A stretch of DNA of 64,000 nucleotides from JBKCUI01 sp052161605 (GTDB lineage: Bacteria > Planctomycetota > Planctomycetia > Pirellulales > Pirellulaceae), in assembly GCA_052161605.1 (NCBI GenBank), contig CP197409.1; one strand, 5' to 3'. A program made the translations under genes and the position numbers. The notes beneath the pieces are model-generated. The model was not told where the DNA came from, searched no databases, and saw only the letters and a list, made by a program, of their open reading frames with translations. Positions 1 to 8,903 of this stretch are shown here, in pieces (the first letter of the stretch is position 1; the number at the start of each line of letters is the position of its first letter).

Positions 1-2
1 TT

Positions 3-305
3 CCCGATCTGCCAGCGATTCTAACGGGCGATTTCAATTGCGACCCGAGCGACCTGCCTTACGCTGTGATTACTCAGGAAAGCGAAGATCTTTGGGTTGA
101 TACGCTCGCTGGATACAAACCAGAAGAGGGGCAACCAGCCGGCACTTGGAACGCATTCAAAGCGATCGAACGTCATCGCATCGATTTTATTTTCTTGGCC
201 CGTGGCGTTGGGTCTGTTTCGAGCCAAATTCTGGACCCTAGGACTCCGGCCGGACTCTTTGGCAGCGATCACCAACCTGTTCAAGCTATCGTAAAGTTCC
301 AATAG
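3..305 (+). CDS. Endonuclease/exonuclease/phosphatase-family protein, C-terminal part
   Basis: The window opens inside this gene; about 100 C-terminal residues are present, read in frame from base 3 to the TAG at 303-305. Visible family motifs are LTGDFNCDPSD near the start, then RIDFIF and finally SDHQPV, the three signature blocks (catalytic Asp/Asn, Asp, and Asp-His) of the DNase I-like metal-dependent phosphoesterase superfamily. Members hydrolyse phosphodiester or phosphomonoester bonds; in planctomycetes they are often secreted. The substrate cannot be inferred and the N-terminus (signal peptide or not) lies outside the window. It converges on the sulfatase gene with only 11 bases between the stop codons. 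Confidence 0.85.
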   Translation, partial: PDLPAILTGDFNCDPSDLPYAVITQESEDLWVDTLAGYKPEEGQPAGTWNAFKAIERHRIDFIFLARGVGSVSSQILDPRTPAGLFGSDHQPVQAIVKFQ

Positions 306-316
306 CCGCGACGAAT

Positions 317-1927
317 CTACTCTTTCAAATTCGCGATGAACTGATCGGTTTGCGACTGCCAAAGATCTGCCATTTCGCGAACCGTGTCGGAGTAGCGATC
401 CGCGAGGTTGTTTTGTTCGGCACGATCTGTACTCAGGTCGTATAGTTCCCAGGCATCTCCCTTAGCAGCAACCAGCTTCCAGTCACCGACTCGCAAGGCT
501 CGGTTGCCTTCATGCAACCACCAAATCGAATTTCGTTCGATCGGTGTATTGTCTACAAAGCTAGGCACAAGACTTTTGCCTGGAAGGGCGGGAATCTTCT
601 CCGGCGCATCATTCTGCTCGTTCACCTTTGCTGGATCGATTCCCGTTAGCTCGATAAGAGTTGGTAAGACATCAATGAAGTGGGCGGGCGTGGTGCGGAG
701 ATCACCTTGTGCGGTAACCTTGGCAGGCCAGTGCACAATGAACGGGGTGCTGATGCCTCCCTCATGAACCCAGGTCTTATGACGGCGAAAAGGGGTGTTA
801 CAGGCGCTGGAAAAACCAGGGCCGAGGCATAGGTAGGTTGCAGCGCTTCCCACGGGAGCAGCCGGGTCATGCCCGCCATCGCGAATCATGATCTCGGCAG
901 TGGCTCCGTTATCTGAGCAGAAAATAATGAGTGTATTCTCGAGGGCATTCATGGCTTGGAGTTGTTCGATGATGCGACCGATAGCAACATCCATGGTGTC
1001 GACCATAGCCGCGTGAATGGCCATCTTGGTCGCCTGAAATTCCTTTTGCGACTCCGTTAAGCTTTCCCATGCCGCAGGAGTATTCAGTTCTCCTTCACCC
1101 AGAAACTCTAAATCCTTGGGACGTGGATAAGGAGGACCGATCTCGAGCTCTAACGGAGAGAGGGTCGTGTTGGTGATACCGAGTTGTTTCATCCTTTCAA
1201 AACGCTCGTTGCGCATGGTATCCCAACCCATGCGGTAGCGATCAGCATACTTCGCAATCGCTTCGGGCGGTGCATGAAGCGGAAAGTGAGGAGCAATAAA
1301 CGCCACATACTGAAAGAAGGGGCGATCGGAATGCTCGATGGCATGTTCTTTCAAGCAACTTATCGCGTGATCCGCCGTCGCGTTAGTAGCGTAGTAGTTG
1401 GGCTCCTCTGAACGGTTGGGGATGGGCTTATCATTCAAGAGGTTCCCTTTGCTCGAAAAGTAATTCCCTTGGTTCCGCATATCGAGTGAAGCATCAAAGC
1501 CGGAAGCGAGAACCGGCCCGTCGACATGCCACTTGCCACTGTGATAGCACCGATAGTTGGCTTGTTTCAAATAGGCTGGCAGCAGCTTTGCCCAAGCCGG
1601 TCGAACACCCACTGCGCCACCACCAACACCGGGCAGATTGTCTCGTCGAACTTGTTGGGCGTAATAGCCTGAAAGCAAGGCGGCTCGTGACGGCCAGCAG
1701 CGTGCCGTGTTGTAGAACTGGGTGTAACGCAGGCCGTTGGCAGCGAGTCGATCTAGATTGGGAGTTTCAATCTCTCCACCGTAGCATCCCAAATCGGAGA
1801 ATCCCATATCATCGGCCATGATGATCAGAACATTAGGCTGCTCCGAAGCATAAGAATAGCTTGACGCAAAGATGCAGACAACGAGTAGCCCCATGGCCAC
1901 CTGGCGGAGAACCGACTGGAATTTCAT
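317..1927 (-). CDS. Secreted sulfatase (arylsulfatase-type)
   Basis: A 536-residue protein. Residues 1-27 form a cleavable signal peptide, followed by PNVLIIMADDMGFSDLGCYG, whose paired Asp (D39, D40) bind calcium in type I sulfatases. The catalytic signature is CWPSRAALLSG with Cys77, the residue that maturation enzymes convert to formylglycine (C-x-P-S-R). Further family features are SDNGAT and KTWVHEGGISTPFIVHWP in the second half. It would hydrolyse sulfate esters, probably on algal polysaccharides, outside the cytoplasmic membrane. Planctomycetes carry large families of these enzymes. It is followed at 41 bases by the NtrC-type gene on the same strand side, but no operon is obvious. Substrate specificity is not readable. 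Confidence 0.95.
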   Translation of the reverse strand: MKFQSVLRQVAMGLLVVCIFASSYSYASEQPNVLIIMADDMGFSDLGCYGGEIETPNLDRLAANGLRYTQFYNTARCWPSRAALLSGYYAQQVRRDNLPGVGGGAVGVRPAWAKLLPAYLKQANYRCYHSGKWHVDGPVLASGFDASLDMRNQGNYFSSKGNLLNDKPIPNRSEEPNYYATNATADHAISCLKEHAIEHSDRPFFQYVAFIAPHFPLHAPPEAIAKYADRYRMGWDTMRNERFERMKQLGITNTTLSPLELEIGPPYPRPKDLEFLGEGELNTPAAWESLTESQKEFQATKMAIHAAMVDTMDVAIGRIIEQLQAMNALENTLIIFCSDNGATAEIMIRDGGHDPAAPVGSAATYLCLGPGFSSACNTPFRRHKTWVHEGGISTPFIVHWPAKVTAQGDLRTTPAHFIDVLPTLIELTGIDPAKVNEQNDAPEKIPALPGKSLVPSFVDNTPIERNSIWWLHEGNRALRVGDWKLVAAKGDAWELYDLSTDRAEQNNLADRYSDTVREMADLWQSQTDQFIANLKE

Positions 1928-1968
1928 ATGCTTAAGGGAGCGTGAAAGGAGGTGGGATAGACAGCGTA

Positions 1969-3450
1969 CTAGCCGTCCGATTTATACTTATCCAACTTAC
2001 GATACAAGGTTCGAGCGCCGATGCCAAGAATTTTAGCAGCTTCATCCCGATTTCCGGCGGTGATTCTCAGAGTTTCTTCTATAGCCCAGCGTTCGATTTC
2101 ATCCATCGACTTGCCAATCAGATCGACAGGCGAAACTCCGGTCAGGGAAACCAGGCTGGCGGGCTGGGCCACAGCCACTGCGGTATCGATTTCCGATTGA
2201 GAAGGTCCATTACCATCGCTCAGTTCTGGCGGCAGGTCATCGATATCCAATTTGCCGTCCATATCAAGCACGACCATCGTTTCGACAAAGTTTCGAAGCT
2301 GTCGGATATTCCCGGGCCAATCGTAACTGAAGAACTTCTTGGTTACAGCCGTGGTAAAGTTACACGGTGCATGGTTATGTTTGCGAACGAACGTCTTTCG
2401 AAAATGGTCCATGAGTGGAATAATATCATCCCGACGTTCTCTCAGTGGAGGCAGGTGCACGGTGACCACTTTGAGGCGATAGAAAAGATCGTTTCGAAAA
2501 CTACCATCCTCGATCATCGCTTCGAGTGGGCGATTGGTTGCGGAGACTAGGCGAACGTTCACCTTGATAGGTCGATTGTCTCCGACTCGCGTAATCTGGC
2601 TTTCTTCGAGAACGCGTAGCAGTTTGATCTGAGTACTCATCGGCATATCACCCACCTCGTCCATGAACAGGGTGCCGCCGTCGGCGTACTGGAACGCACC
2701 TTCACGATCGGTTACGGCATCGGTAAAGGAGCCTCTAACGTGGCCGAAGAGTTCGCTTTCGACGAGGTTCTCTGAAACCGCCCGGACGTTCAATGCCACC
2801 ATGCGTTTCGCTTTGCGAGGGCTATTTTGGTGAATAGCCCGTGCGATAAGCTCTTTACCCGTGCCACTTTCGCCAGTGATCAAAACCGTGACATCGGTCG
2901 GAGCGATACGCTTGAGTCGATCGATGAGGCCTTGCATTTGAGGGCCAGCGTAAACGATCCCCTCGAAGCCGAATTTTTCATCGAGACGCTTGCGAAGCTC
3001 CAGGTTCGTTTGCTTCAGTTGTACCGATTCAACTGCTTTGCCGACGATCGCTCGCAGCTTGTTCGGAGTGATTGGTTTCTCGAGAAAGTTGAACGCTCCC
3101 AACTGCATCGCTTCCACTGCTTTGGTGACGGTCGCATGGCCGGTCACCATAATGGCCAAGCTTTCGGGGAGCAATTGTCGCGAAAGGTCGAGGATTTGCA
3201 TTCCATCGAAGTCGTTCATGACCAAATCGGTGACGACGACATCGAACGTATTTTGTTCCAGTTGGCGTTTTCCTTCGGGGCCGCAGGTGGCGACGGTACA
3301 ACGATAGCCGGTTTTCTCGAGGCTTTCCGTCATGGCTTGAGCGTGGGCCGGATCGTTATCTACAACGAGAATCGCGAATTGTTTCGGGTCGAGCGAATCC
3401 TGTCCTGCCTGCGAATCGGAGGATTCGTTGGATGGATATTCCGTTGTCAT
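1969..3450 (-). CDS. NtrC-family sigma54-dependent response regulator
   Basis: A 493-residue three-domain regulator. Receiver domain at residues 26-145 with phospho-acceptor Asp75 (VVVTDLVM) and conserved Lys125 (LEKP). AAA+ domain at about 165-400 with Walker A GESGTGKE (193-200), Walker B LFMDE (261-265) and R-finger region. A Fis-type helix-turn-helix lies at the C-terminus (AAKILGIGARTLYRKLDKY). Such proteins use ATP to open sigma54 RNA polymerase complexes after phosphorylation by a sensor kinase. The sigma54-contacting loop, normally GAFTGA, reads GSFTDA at 240-245, which is unusual. No partner histidine kinase lies next to it. Targets are unknown. Confidence 0.93.
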   Translation of the reverse strand: MTTEYPSNESSDSQAGQDSLDPKQFAILVVDNDPAHAQAMTESLEKTGYRCTVATCGPEGKRQLEQNTFDVVVTDLVMNDFDGMQILDLSRQLLPESLAIMVTGHATVTKAVEAMQLGAFNFLEKPITPNKLRAIVGKAVESVQLKQTNLELRKRLDEKFGFEGIVYAGPQMQGLIDRLKRIAPTDVTVLITGESGTGKELIARAIHQNSPRKAKRMVALNVRAVSENLVESELFGHVRGSFTDAVTDREGAFQYADGGTLFMDEVGDMPMSTQIKLLRVLEESQITRVGDNRPIKVNVRLVSATNRPLEAMIEDGSFRNDLFYRLKVVTVHLPPLRERRDDIIPLMDHFRKTFVRKHNHAPCNFTTAVTKKFFSYDWPGNIRQLRNFVETMVVLDMDGKLDIDDLPPELSDGNGPSQSEIDTAVAVAQPASLVSLTGVSPVDLIGKSMDEIERWAIEETLRITAGNRDEAAKILGIGARTLYRKLDKYKSDG

Positions 3451-3549
3451 ATCAACGTGACTTTGCAGTTGGAGGGAAACGATGTACTTTGATCTTTTCA
3501 GTCAACAGTCGAATTGTGATTAAATACAGCGTTTTGAAAAGGACCATCC

Positions 3550-3987
3550 ATGTCGGGACAACTGGTTTGCCGGGGTGTTCGAGGTGCCACAACGGTGGAA
3601 TCCAACACGAAAGAAGCCATTTTGAAGGGGACGCGCCAACTTTTGGCATTGATGATCCGGAGAAACGAGATTGCTCCGGCTGACGTAGCGAGTGCCATTT
3701 TCACCGTGACCCGTGATCTAGATGCCGAGTTTCCCGCACTAGCCGCCAGGCAACTTGGCTGGCTGGAGGTGCCGCTGCTGTGTGGTTACGAGGTTCAGGT
3801 CGCATCGTCTCTGGGGATGTGCGTCCGGATTTTGTTGCATTGGAACACCACCAAATCGCAAAAGGACATTCAGCACGTTTACATTCACGATGCCGTGCAG
3901 CTACGACCTGATCTTTGCAAGCTCCCTCCTGTCGACTGGCAGGAGCTAGAGCAATGGATCTCCGAGCAGGTGGAACCTAAAAAATAG
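3550..3987 (+). CDS. aroH: Chorismate mutase, AroH type
   Basis: A 145-residue protein of the monofunctional trimeric AroH class, which rearranges chorismate to prephenate for phenylalanine and tyrosine synthesis. The family opening RGVRGATTVE is present (Arg11 matches B. subtilis Arg7), and the remaining active-site positions can be placed: Cys78, Glu81, Arg93 and Tyr111 (matching C75, E78, R90 and Y108). The last third carries HVYIHDAVQLRPDL as in the family. It is transcribed divergently from the NtrC-type regulator with about 100 bases between them. The length is slightly above the usual 120-130 residues because of a short C-terminal extension. Confidence 0.93.
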   Translation: MSGQLVCRGVRGATTVESNTKEAILKGTRQLLALMIRRNEIAPADVASAIFTVTRDLDAEFPALAARQLGWLEVPLLCGYEVQVASSLGMCVRILLHWNTTKSQKDIQHVYIHDAVQLRPDLCKLPPVDWQELEQWISEQVEPKK

Positions 3988-4199
3988 CAAAGGAGCGGCC
4001 TAAAGGAATGATTTGGGAGTACTTGCGTGCCCCCGACATCTTTTAAATCAATAATAAATCTCGATATTTATTTGCATTCCCCTATTCTCGGCGTAAGACT
4101 TATCGGATTCTCACGATCATACGAGTATTTTGCCAAATTCATTCGATCGAGTCTCATGCCGAGAATCTCCGAATACAGCCTGACCCAACAGCCCTAATC

Positions 4200-5159
4200 A
4201 TGCCCGGCATGCCTACTCAAGATTTACTCGCATTGAATATTTCTACGGTTACGCCAGAGACTGTCGAGGGCTTGACGCTATACGTTAAAGACCAAGACGA
4301 CGCCTTGGTGCTCTATCGTGAAGCAGGCTTGCCTCTAAGCAACCAGGATCTTGAACGTCTAAAATCCCGAGGAGTTCTCTGGCTCTACGTCGATAGTTCT
4401 GCGAAGGCAGAAATCCGGGAAAGACTGACAGAAATCGCGTTTGGCAAGGTTGAGGTTCCTCCACCGATTCGAATCGCAGCGGTCGCGGGGATTGTGAGGG
4501 ATGCCATGGAAGCCGCAATGGCCACAAATGAAGTGGAGAAGATTTGTTCGGTAACGAAGTCCCTAAGCGCCGTTACTGCGGACCTGATCTGCAATGAGGA
4601 CATCACCCTCCGCGACATCCTACCGGTACTTAGTCACGACTATGGAACGTTTACGCATTCCACGAACGTCTCTTGCTACGCAGGGGTTCTAGCTGACGCG
4701 TTGGGATACTCTAAGGTTGACGTCGAAGAGATCGTGAGAGGTGCGTTATTACATGACTTGGGCAAACTGGATATCGACATCGAGATTTTGAATAAGCCTG
4801 ACAAGTTGACCGACCGAGAGTTTAGGATCATCAAAAAACATCCTACGCAGGGTTTTGTGCGACTCGCTGAGCAGCCAAACCTTTCACTGGGCCAACTCAT
4901 GATGGTCTACCAACATCACGAGAAACTTGACGGGAGCGGGTATCCCGTTGGTATCGGGGAGGACGAGATTCATCCTTGGGCCAAGTTATGCTCCGTTGCA
5001 GACGTCTATGAAGCACTTACGAGCTACCGACCTTATAGAAAGCCAATGCCTACTAGTTCTGCACTCTCAATCCTAGAGCGTGGAATCGGAAATACTTTTG
5101 ACGGAGAGATCGTCTCATGCTGGACGAAGCTTACAAAGAAAAACTTGACGAAGTCTTAA
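4200..5159 (+). CDS. HD-GYP domain protein (cyclic di-GMP phosphodiesterase type)
   Basis: A 319-residue cytoplasmic protein. Residues 1-90 form an N-terminal domain of the type that often precedes HD-GYP domains (VKDQDDALVLYREAGLPLS). The HD-GYP domain covers about 140-305: HDLGK (185-189) supplies the metal-binding His-Asp pair, and HHEKLDGSGYP (239-249) is the GYP signature. The family hydrolyses c-di-GMP. The C-terminus runs into the next gene: the PilZ gene starts 43 bases before this stop in another frame, so the last residues (SCWTKLTKKNLTKS) may be a recent extension. Overlap and shared ligand argue for co-translation and a common signalling role. Confidence 0.9.
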   Translation: MPGMPTQDLLALNISTVTPETVEGLTLYVKDQDDALVLYREAGLPLSNQDLERLKSRGVLWLYVDSSAKAEIRERLTEIAFGKVEVPPPIRIAAVAGIVRDAMEAAMATNEVEKICSVTKSLSAVTADLICNEDITLRDILPVLSHDYGTFTHSTNVSCYAGVLADALGYSKVDVEEIVRGALLHDLGKLDIDIEILNKPDKLTDREFRIIKKHPTQGFVRLAEQPNLSLGQLMMVYQHHEKLDGSGYPVGIGEDEIHPWAKLCSVADVYEALTSYRPYRKPMPTSSALSILERGIGNTFDGEIVSCWTKLTKKNLTKS

Positions 5160-5545
5160 ATCGTGTTGATGGGACGCTTCAATTACCGAATCGACTGGCT
5201 GATTTTTTCTCCGTCAGAGGGGACTCTCAGTCCTCAGATCACGAGGAACGCAAGCATATTCGGATGCGTGCCAGGACTCGCTGTGTCGGTTACGTTGAAT
5301 CTTCGCTGCCAGCAATGAATCGACAGCGTGGTGAGATCCCAATCTATACAGCAGATTTTTCCAAAGGAGGGTGTGGATTCCTCTCTTCAATACAGCTTTT
5401 TCCAACGGAGATCATCCGATTGGTTTTGCCTACCTTCTGGTTGAAGATCAAAATAGTTCGATGCAGAAAGCTTGGAGAGAATTGCTACGAATCAGGAGGT
5501 GAGATCATCTCGAAGAATCAACCATGTCTCGAAGCGTTTCTCTAA
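5117..5545 (+). CDS. PilZ domain protein (c-di-GMP receptor)
   Basis: A 142-residue protein. The PilZ ligand-binding motifs are readable: RKHIR at residues 45-49 (RxxxR) and DFSKGG at 80-85 (D/N-x-S-x-x-G), with the beta-barrel continuing through RLVLPTFWLKIKIVRCRKLG. The N-terminal ~35 residues form a probable helix (LDEAYKEKLDEVLNRVDGTL). The ATG at 5117 lies inside the HD-GYP gene, giving a 43-base overlap. Pairing a c-di-GMP degrading enzyme with a c-di-GMP receptor suggests a local signalling unit; the output (motility, stalk, exopolysaccharide) is not shown by the sequence. Confidence 0.85.
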   Translation: MLDEAYKEKLDEVLNRVDGTLQLPNRLADFFSVRGDSQSSDHEERKHIRMRARTRCVGYVESSLPAMNRQRGEIPIYTADFSKGGCGFLSSIQLFPTEIIRLVLPTFWLKIKIVRCRKLGENCYESGGEIISKNQPCLEAFL

Positions 5546-5600
5546 GAATCTTAACTTGTTGATCAAACGGTAAGAATGAACGCTTCTGATTCGGGCGTAA

Positions 5601-6947
5601 TTACTCAGGAAACGCTATACAGTAAATCCGCTTGTCGGTCCGCAGGTAAAGGCGACCATTTGCGATGGCCGGAGTTGCCAAAGCCATGTCATCCGACTCT
5701 AAAGGGTTGGTCCCAAGCAATTCTAGCGTGTCTCCAGTTTCGCCGATTTCGTAAACAAAGGTGACGCCGTCCTCATTCAAACAAAACAACTTGTTTCCGA
5801 CGACCCAAGGTGACGCAGTGAAAGCCCGGCCATCCGGTATTCGCATGTCTGAAATCAGCTTTGAACCATCCTTTGCACCGAAGCCTGCAATAGTTCCGCG
5901 ATCATACAGAACGAAGAGTTTATCTTTCATGACGACGGTCGACGGATTGTAGGGGGCTGATCTTGGTAATGACCATACCACGAATTCACTGGAGCTTAAT
6001 TCTCCAGTGACACTGATATCCCCCGATCCGCCGGGGCGAATGGCATAAATGGGGCGTTTGGAATCCAATACGTATCCAGAACTTACAATGAGTAGATCGT
6101 CAATCGCATAGGGAGTCGCAATGGTGATGCTCGACATTCCTTTGATCGACCATAGTTCGTTTCCTGACAAATCATAGGACCGAACGCCATTAGTACCGGC
6201 CGTAACAATCTCAGTCCTTAGCGAATTAGTCCAGACGAACGGCGTGGACCAGTTGCTTTTTTCATCTCGTTCTCGGCGCCATACCTCTTGACCGGTCGCC
6301 GAGTCTATCGCGAGGAGGTACGAATCTTTCTCGTTGTCGTTAACAATGTAAATGCGGTCCTCGTGCACAACTGGTGAGGCAGCGGTCCCCCAGCCAGCTC
6401 GCATCGGGTTACTCTCGAAAGCTTTGCTCCAGAGCTCGTTCCCCTCGAGATCAAAACAAAAGAGCCCCACATTCCCGAAGTAGACGTAAAGTCGTTTGCC
6501 ATCAGACACGGGAGTCTCCGAGGCGTAACTATTCTTGATGTGGATCGGGAATTCTGGCACTCCCTCTTTCACTGTTCGTTCCCAATCAAGCTCACCCGTC
6601 TCGGCGTTGAGACATACCACAACCCAGCGATGGCTCGACTGAGACGGTTTAGAACGATCTCCACCGAAATAGAGCCCCTTTTTGGCTTCTTCGCTCACCG
6701 ATGAGTTGACCACGGTGGCTAGAATCACGCGGTTTCCAACAACGATCGGTGAGGACCAGCCTCGCCCTGGGATTTCCTTTTTCCAAATAACATTGCTGGT
6801 GGAGTTCCACTCCAGCGGTAACGAATCGTCTTGGCTTATCCCTCGAGCTCCTGGGCCACGGAACGAGAGCCATTGTTCCTGGGCATCGCACACGCTGGCT
6901 GCGGTCAATATTGAAACGGCAAAGGCGACAACTCTAGTAGCAAACAT
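5601..6947 (-). CDS. Exported PQQ-like beta-propeller repeat protein
   Basis: A 448-residue protein if the start is placed at the Met preceding a clear signal peptide (MFATRVVAFAVSILTAASVCDA). The open frame extends 91 codons further upstream without resembling protein, so the internal start is preferred. After the signal comes WLSFRGPGARGIS, the usual planctomycete opening of this family, then repeated propeller blades of the form G-x-x-Y/L-x-W and CLNAETGELDWERTV, LLAIDSATGQEVWRR, CFDLEGNELWSKAF. Such proteins resemble BamB and quinoprotein dehydrogenases but lack visible PQQ-binding or catalytic residues, so a scaffold or binding role in the periplasm is likelier than an enzyme. Confidence 0.88.
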   Translation of the reverse strand: MFATRVVAFAVSILTAASVCDAQEQWLSFRGPGARGISQDDSLPLEWNSTSNVIWKKEIPGRGWSSPIVVGNRVILATVVNSSVSEEAKKGLYFGGDRSKPSQSSHRWVVVCLNAETGELDWERTVKEGVPEFPIHIKNSYASETPVSDGKRLYVYFGNVGLFCFDLEGNELWSKAFESNPMRAGWGTAASPVVHEDRIYIVNDNEKDSYLLAIDSATGQEVWRRERDEKSNWSTPFVWTNSLRTEIVTAGTNGVRSYDLSGNELWSIKGMSSITIATPYAIDDLLIVSSGYVLDSKRPIYAIRPGGSGDISVTGELSSSEFVVWSLPRSAPYNPSTVVMKDKLFVLYDRGTIAGFGAKDGSKLISDMRIPDGRAFTASPWVVGNKLFCLNEDGVTFVYEIGETGDTLELLGTNPLESDDMALATPAIANGRLYLRTDKRIYCIAFPE

Positions 6948-6993
6948 GCGGCGGATTCTCGAAAACGAAGTATCACTGGCTAAAGCGATGGGC

Positions 6994-7311
6994 TTAACTA
7001 CCAATAAAGGGCGTTCCTGGCCCACCCGCAGGTTGCCCATTAAACCCCGGTGGCACATTATAGCCTTGGACGGGTGCCATACCAGTTGGATAGCCCGGGC
7101 CTGGCATGACCGCTGGTGCACCGGCGGGTTGGAATGCTCCAGGAACTTGACCTTGAGGCGGATATGGATATGCATTGTACGGATAGCACGGCTGATTGTT
7201 GTAGCCATTGGTATTAGCACAGCCCAATGACTGCAACGCAGTGCATGCTGCTAGCACTAAATAAAATTTTATGGGAAACTTCGCTGTCTGGTCGCTCGAT
7301 GGAATTGGCAT
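6994..7311 (-). CDS. Small proline/glycine-rich lipoprotein
   Basis: A 105-residue protein with start at MPIPSSDQ, chosen because GGGTG lies about six bases upstream; an alternative Met lies six codons earlier. A hydrophobic stretch (FYLVLAACTALQSLGC) ends in a lipobox SLGC, so the mature protein would begin with a lipidated Cys followed by a low-complexity region rich in Pro, Gly, Tyr and Asn (NNQPCYPYNAYPYPPQGQ). No known domain is visible. It lies 46 bases upstream of the chosen start of the beta-propeller gene on the same strand, so the two may be co-transcribed. Confidence 0.65.
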   Translation of the reverse strand: MPIPSSDQTAKFPIKFYLVLAACTALQSLGCANTNGYNNQPCYPYNAYPYPPQGQVPGAFQPAGAPAVMPGPGYPTGMAPVQGYNVPPGFNGQPAGGPGTPFIGS

Positions 7312-7446
7312 CTCAACACCCTTTTGCATGCAAACTTACTCAATGGCTGATACTTGTCGACTATTAGAGAAAGTCCGACTCAAAGGCCAGACCGCTACCG
7401 AAGTTTCGTTAGAAAACTTTAAAAAATGAGGGCATTTCCTCGAGAA

Positions 7447-8652
7447 TTAACGAAGCATCGAAACCGAAGCAATCAAGGCATTCGATGCGGAGTCAGTTAA
7501 CTCAGGGTAGGTCGGAAGAAAAACAATTCTTGCAAACAACTCACGCATAACCGGAGCGTCGCGGTCCGGTGCATCATTGGGGGCCTCGATAACCGTGAGA
7601 TTGTGCTTGCTCGTTACATCAAAACCATGCTTGCGTATGTCTTCAAGCTGAGCCCTGCCCCAATTCACTGCGATGGGAAATACCCAATGGGAATGATTTG
7701 ATGCGAGGGTACCTGGAATACTCAGTTCCGCACCGTTCGATTCTGTACCGAGGCGGCTCAAAAGCACTTGTCCCAGCGCAATTCTGTTCCGAATGCGAGC
7801 TGAGGGATAGGTGGCTTGACGCCGGGCGAGCATGGCAATCAGAGGTGTCGAAGGTCTCTTTCGAATACTTGTAAGCAAGTTGCCTGTCGTAAAGTTTTTG
7901 GCCAGTCGGTTCACGACTTCGTCCGGGTCCCGTCGCAAGAGCTTGATCATGTAGAAGATCAACGAATAGATCTGCCTCGTTGAAGCCAGCTTGAGCAGGG
8001 CATATTTCGCGATGCGACGAACATACGTCAACCGCGACTGCGACGGATAGGATTCATGCAACGACTTCATCTTGGCAAGGAGATCCCGGTCGCGAATGCT
8101 TACCACCGCTCCTCCGAGCGCCGTCGACGTTTTAATCGGACCAAAGCTATAAAGTCGGACATCTGCTTCCTGTAATGGAATACAATCCCAGCCGCAGAAT
8201 GATTGTGCGCAGTCTTCCACGAGAAGAATTTGGTGCTCCCTAGCGAACGCTGCGATAGGACTCATTGGGACAGTTGCCCCAAACAATGGTGCAATGACCA
8301 TAAGTCTGGTTTTAGGACTTCTTGATCGCTCAAGCGACTGCTGAGTTGGAGACAGCGTGTAGAAATCCAGATCTACTGGAATCGGTACCAAGCCGTGTTG
8401 ATGAACGATCTTCACCATGTCGGGAATGGTGACCGCGCTCATCATGACTTCGCTGCCCTTCGGTAGCTTTAAGGCTTGTAGCAATAAATCAAAACCGGTT
8501 CGAACCGACAAGCAAACAAAAGATCGATCGGGGCCGCCAAAGCTTTGCTGTACACTTGACTCGTGATTTGCCGCATCGCCAGGGAGCAAGCAGCGGAACG
8601 CGCCGTAACTCAAATCCGACCACGTTATATCGAGCAGTTTTCTTGGCCACAT
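7447..8652 (-). CDS. DegT/DnrJ/EryC1-type PLP aminotransferase family protein
   Basis: A 401-residue fold-type I PLP protein. Readable blocks: SVRTGFDLLLQALKLPKGSEVMMSAVTIPDMV (cofactor phosphate region and aromatic-stacking loop), LLVEDCAQSFCG (PLP-binding Asp and following Cys/Ser), and LYSFGPIKTSTALGGAVV with the expected Schiff-base Lys. The family makes amino sugars for surface polysaccharides. The middle carries an insertion (residues about 205-290) rich in Arg and Lys that is atypical of classical sugar aminotransferases. No sugar-nucleotide genes lie adjacent, so the substrate is open. It is divergent from the GntR-ABC operon across 251 bases. Confidence 0.85.
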   Translation of the reverse strand: MWPRKLLDITWSDLSYGAFRCLLPGDAANHESSVQQSFGGPDRSFVCLSVRTGFDLLLQALKLPKGSEVMMSAVTIPDMVKIVHQHGLVPIPVDLDFYTLSPTQQSLERSRSPKTRLMVIAPLFGATVPMSPIAAFAREHQILLVEDCAQSFCGWDCIPLQEADVRLYSFGPIKTSTALGGAVVSIRDRDLLAKMKSLHESYPSQSRLTYVRRIAKYALLKLASTRQIYSLIFYMIKLLRRDPDEVVNRLAKNFTTGNLLTSIRKRPSTPLIAMLARRQATYPSARIRNRIALGQVLLSRLGTESNGAELSIPGTLASNHSHWVFPIAVNWGRAQLEDIRKHGFDVTSKHNLTVIEAPNDAPDRDAPVMRELFARIVFLPTYPELTDSASNALIASVSMLR

Positions 8653-8832
8653 TCTTGTGAGCGTTTTCCAATCGACTTAAGGATTTGATAAAGCACGGAG
8701 CCCCCTGAGCGTTTGCAATAAACGTGACAGCCCCACTCTGTTCCTTCTTATGCATTGTAAGGTTCGTCGTAAGGTTCGTCCCACTCTCTAGCCTCTTTGG
8801 AGATTCCAACCAAAAAATCTTTACCAAATCGC

Positions 8833-8874
8833 TTGACTCGCTCGCACAGACGGTGTACTATTCCACCAGTTCAC
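8833..8874 (+). promoter_or_regulatory. Sigma70-type promoter overlapped by a palindromic operator
   Basis: TTGACT at 8833-8838 and TACTAT at 8856-8861 are separated by 17 bases, a good -35/-10 pair. The -10 overlaps an imperfect inverted repeat: GTGTACT (8853-8859) and AGTTCAC (8868-8874), six of seven positions complementary, with eight bases between. Such a half-site pair resembles operators of YtrA-subfamily GntR regulators. The regulator gene begins at 8904, so autorepression of the gntR-ABC operon is the natural reading. Confidence 0.65.
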
Positions 8875-8903
8875 TAGTTCTGCAATGGCAGAAGGAGTTC
8901 AGC

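Noticed and set aside
2827..3492. 221-codon plus-strand frame opposite the NtrC-type gene
   Set aside because: Shadow of the minus-strand regulator, whose motifs are complete.
6682..7230. 182-codon plus-strand frame
   Set aside because: Antisense to the beta-propeller and lipoprotein genes, with no family features.
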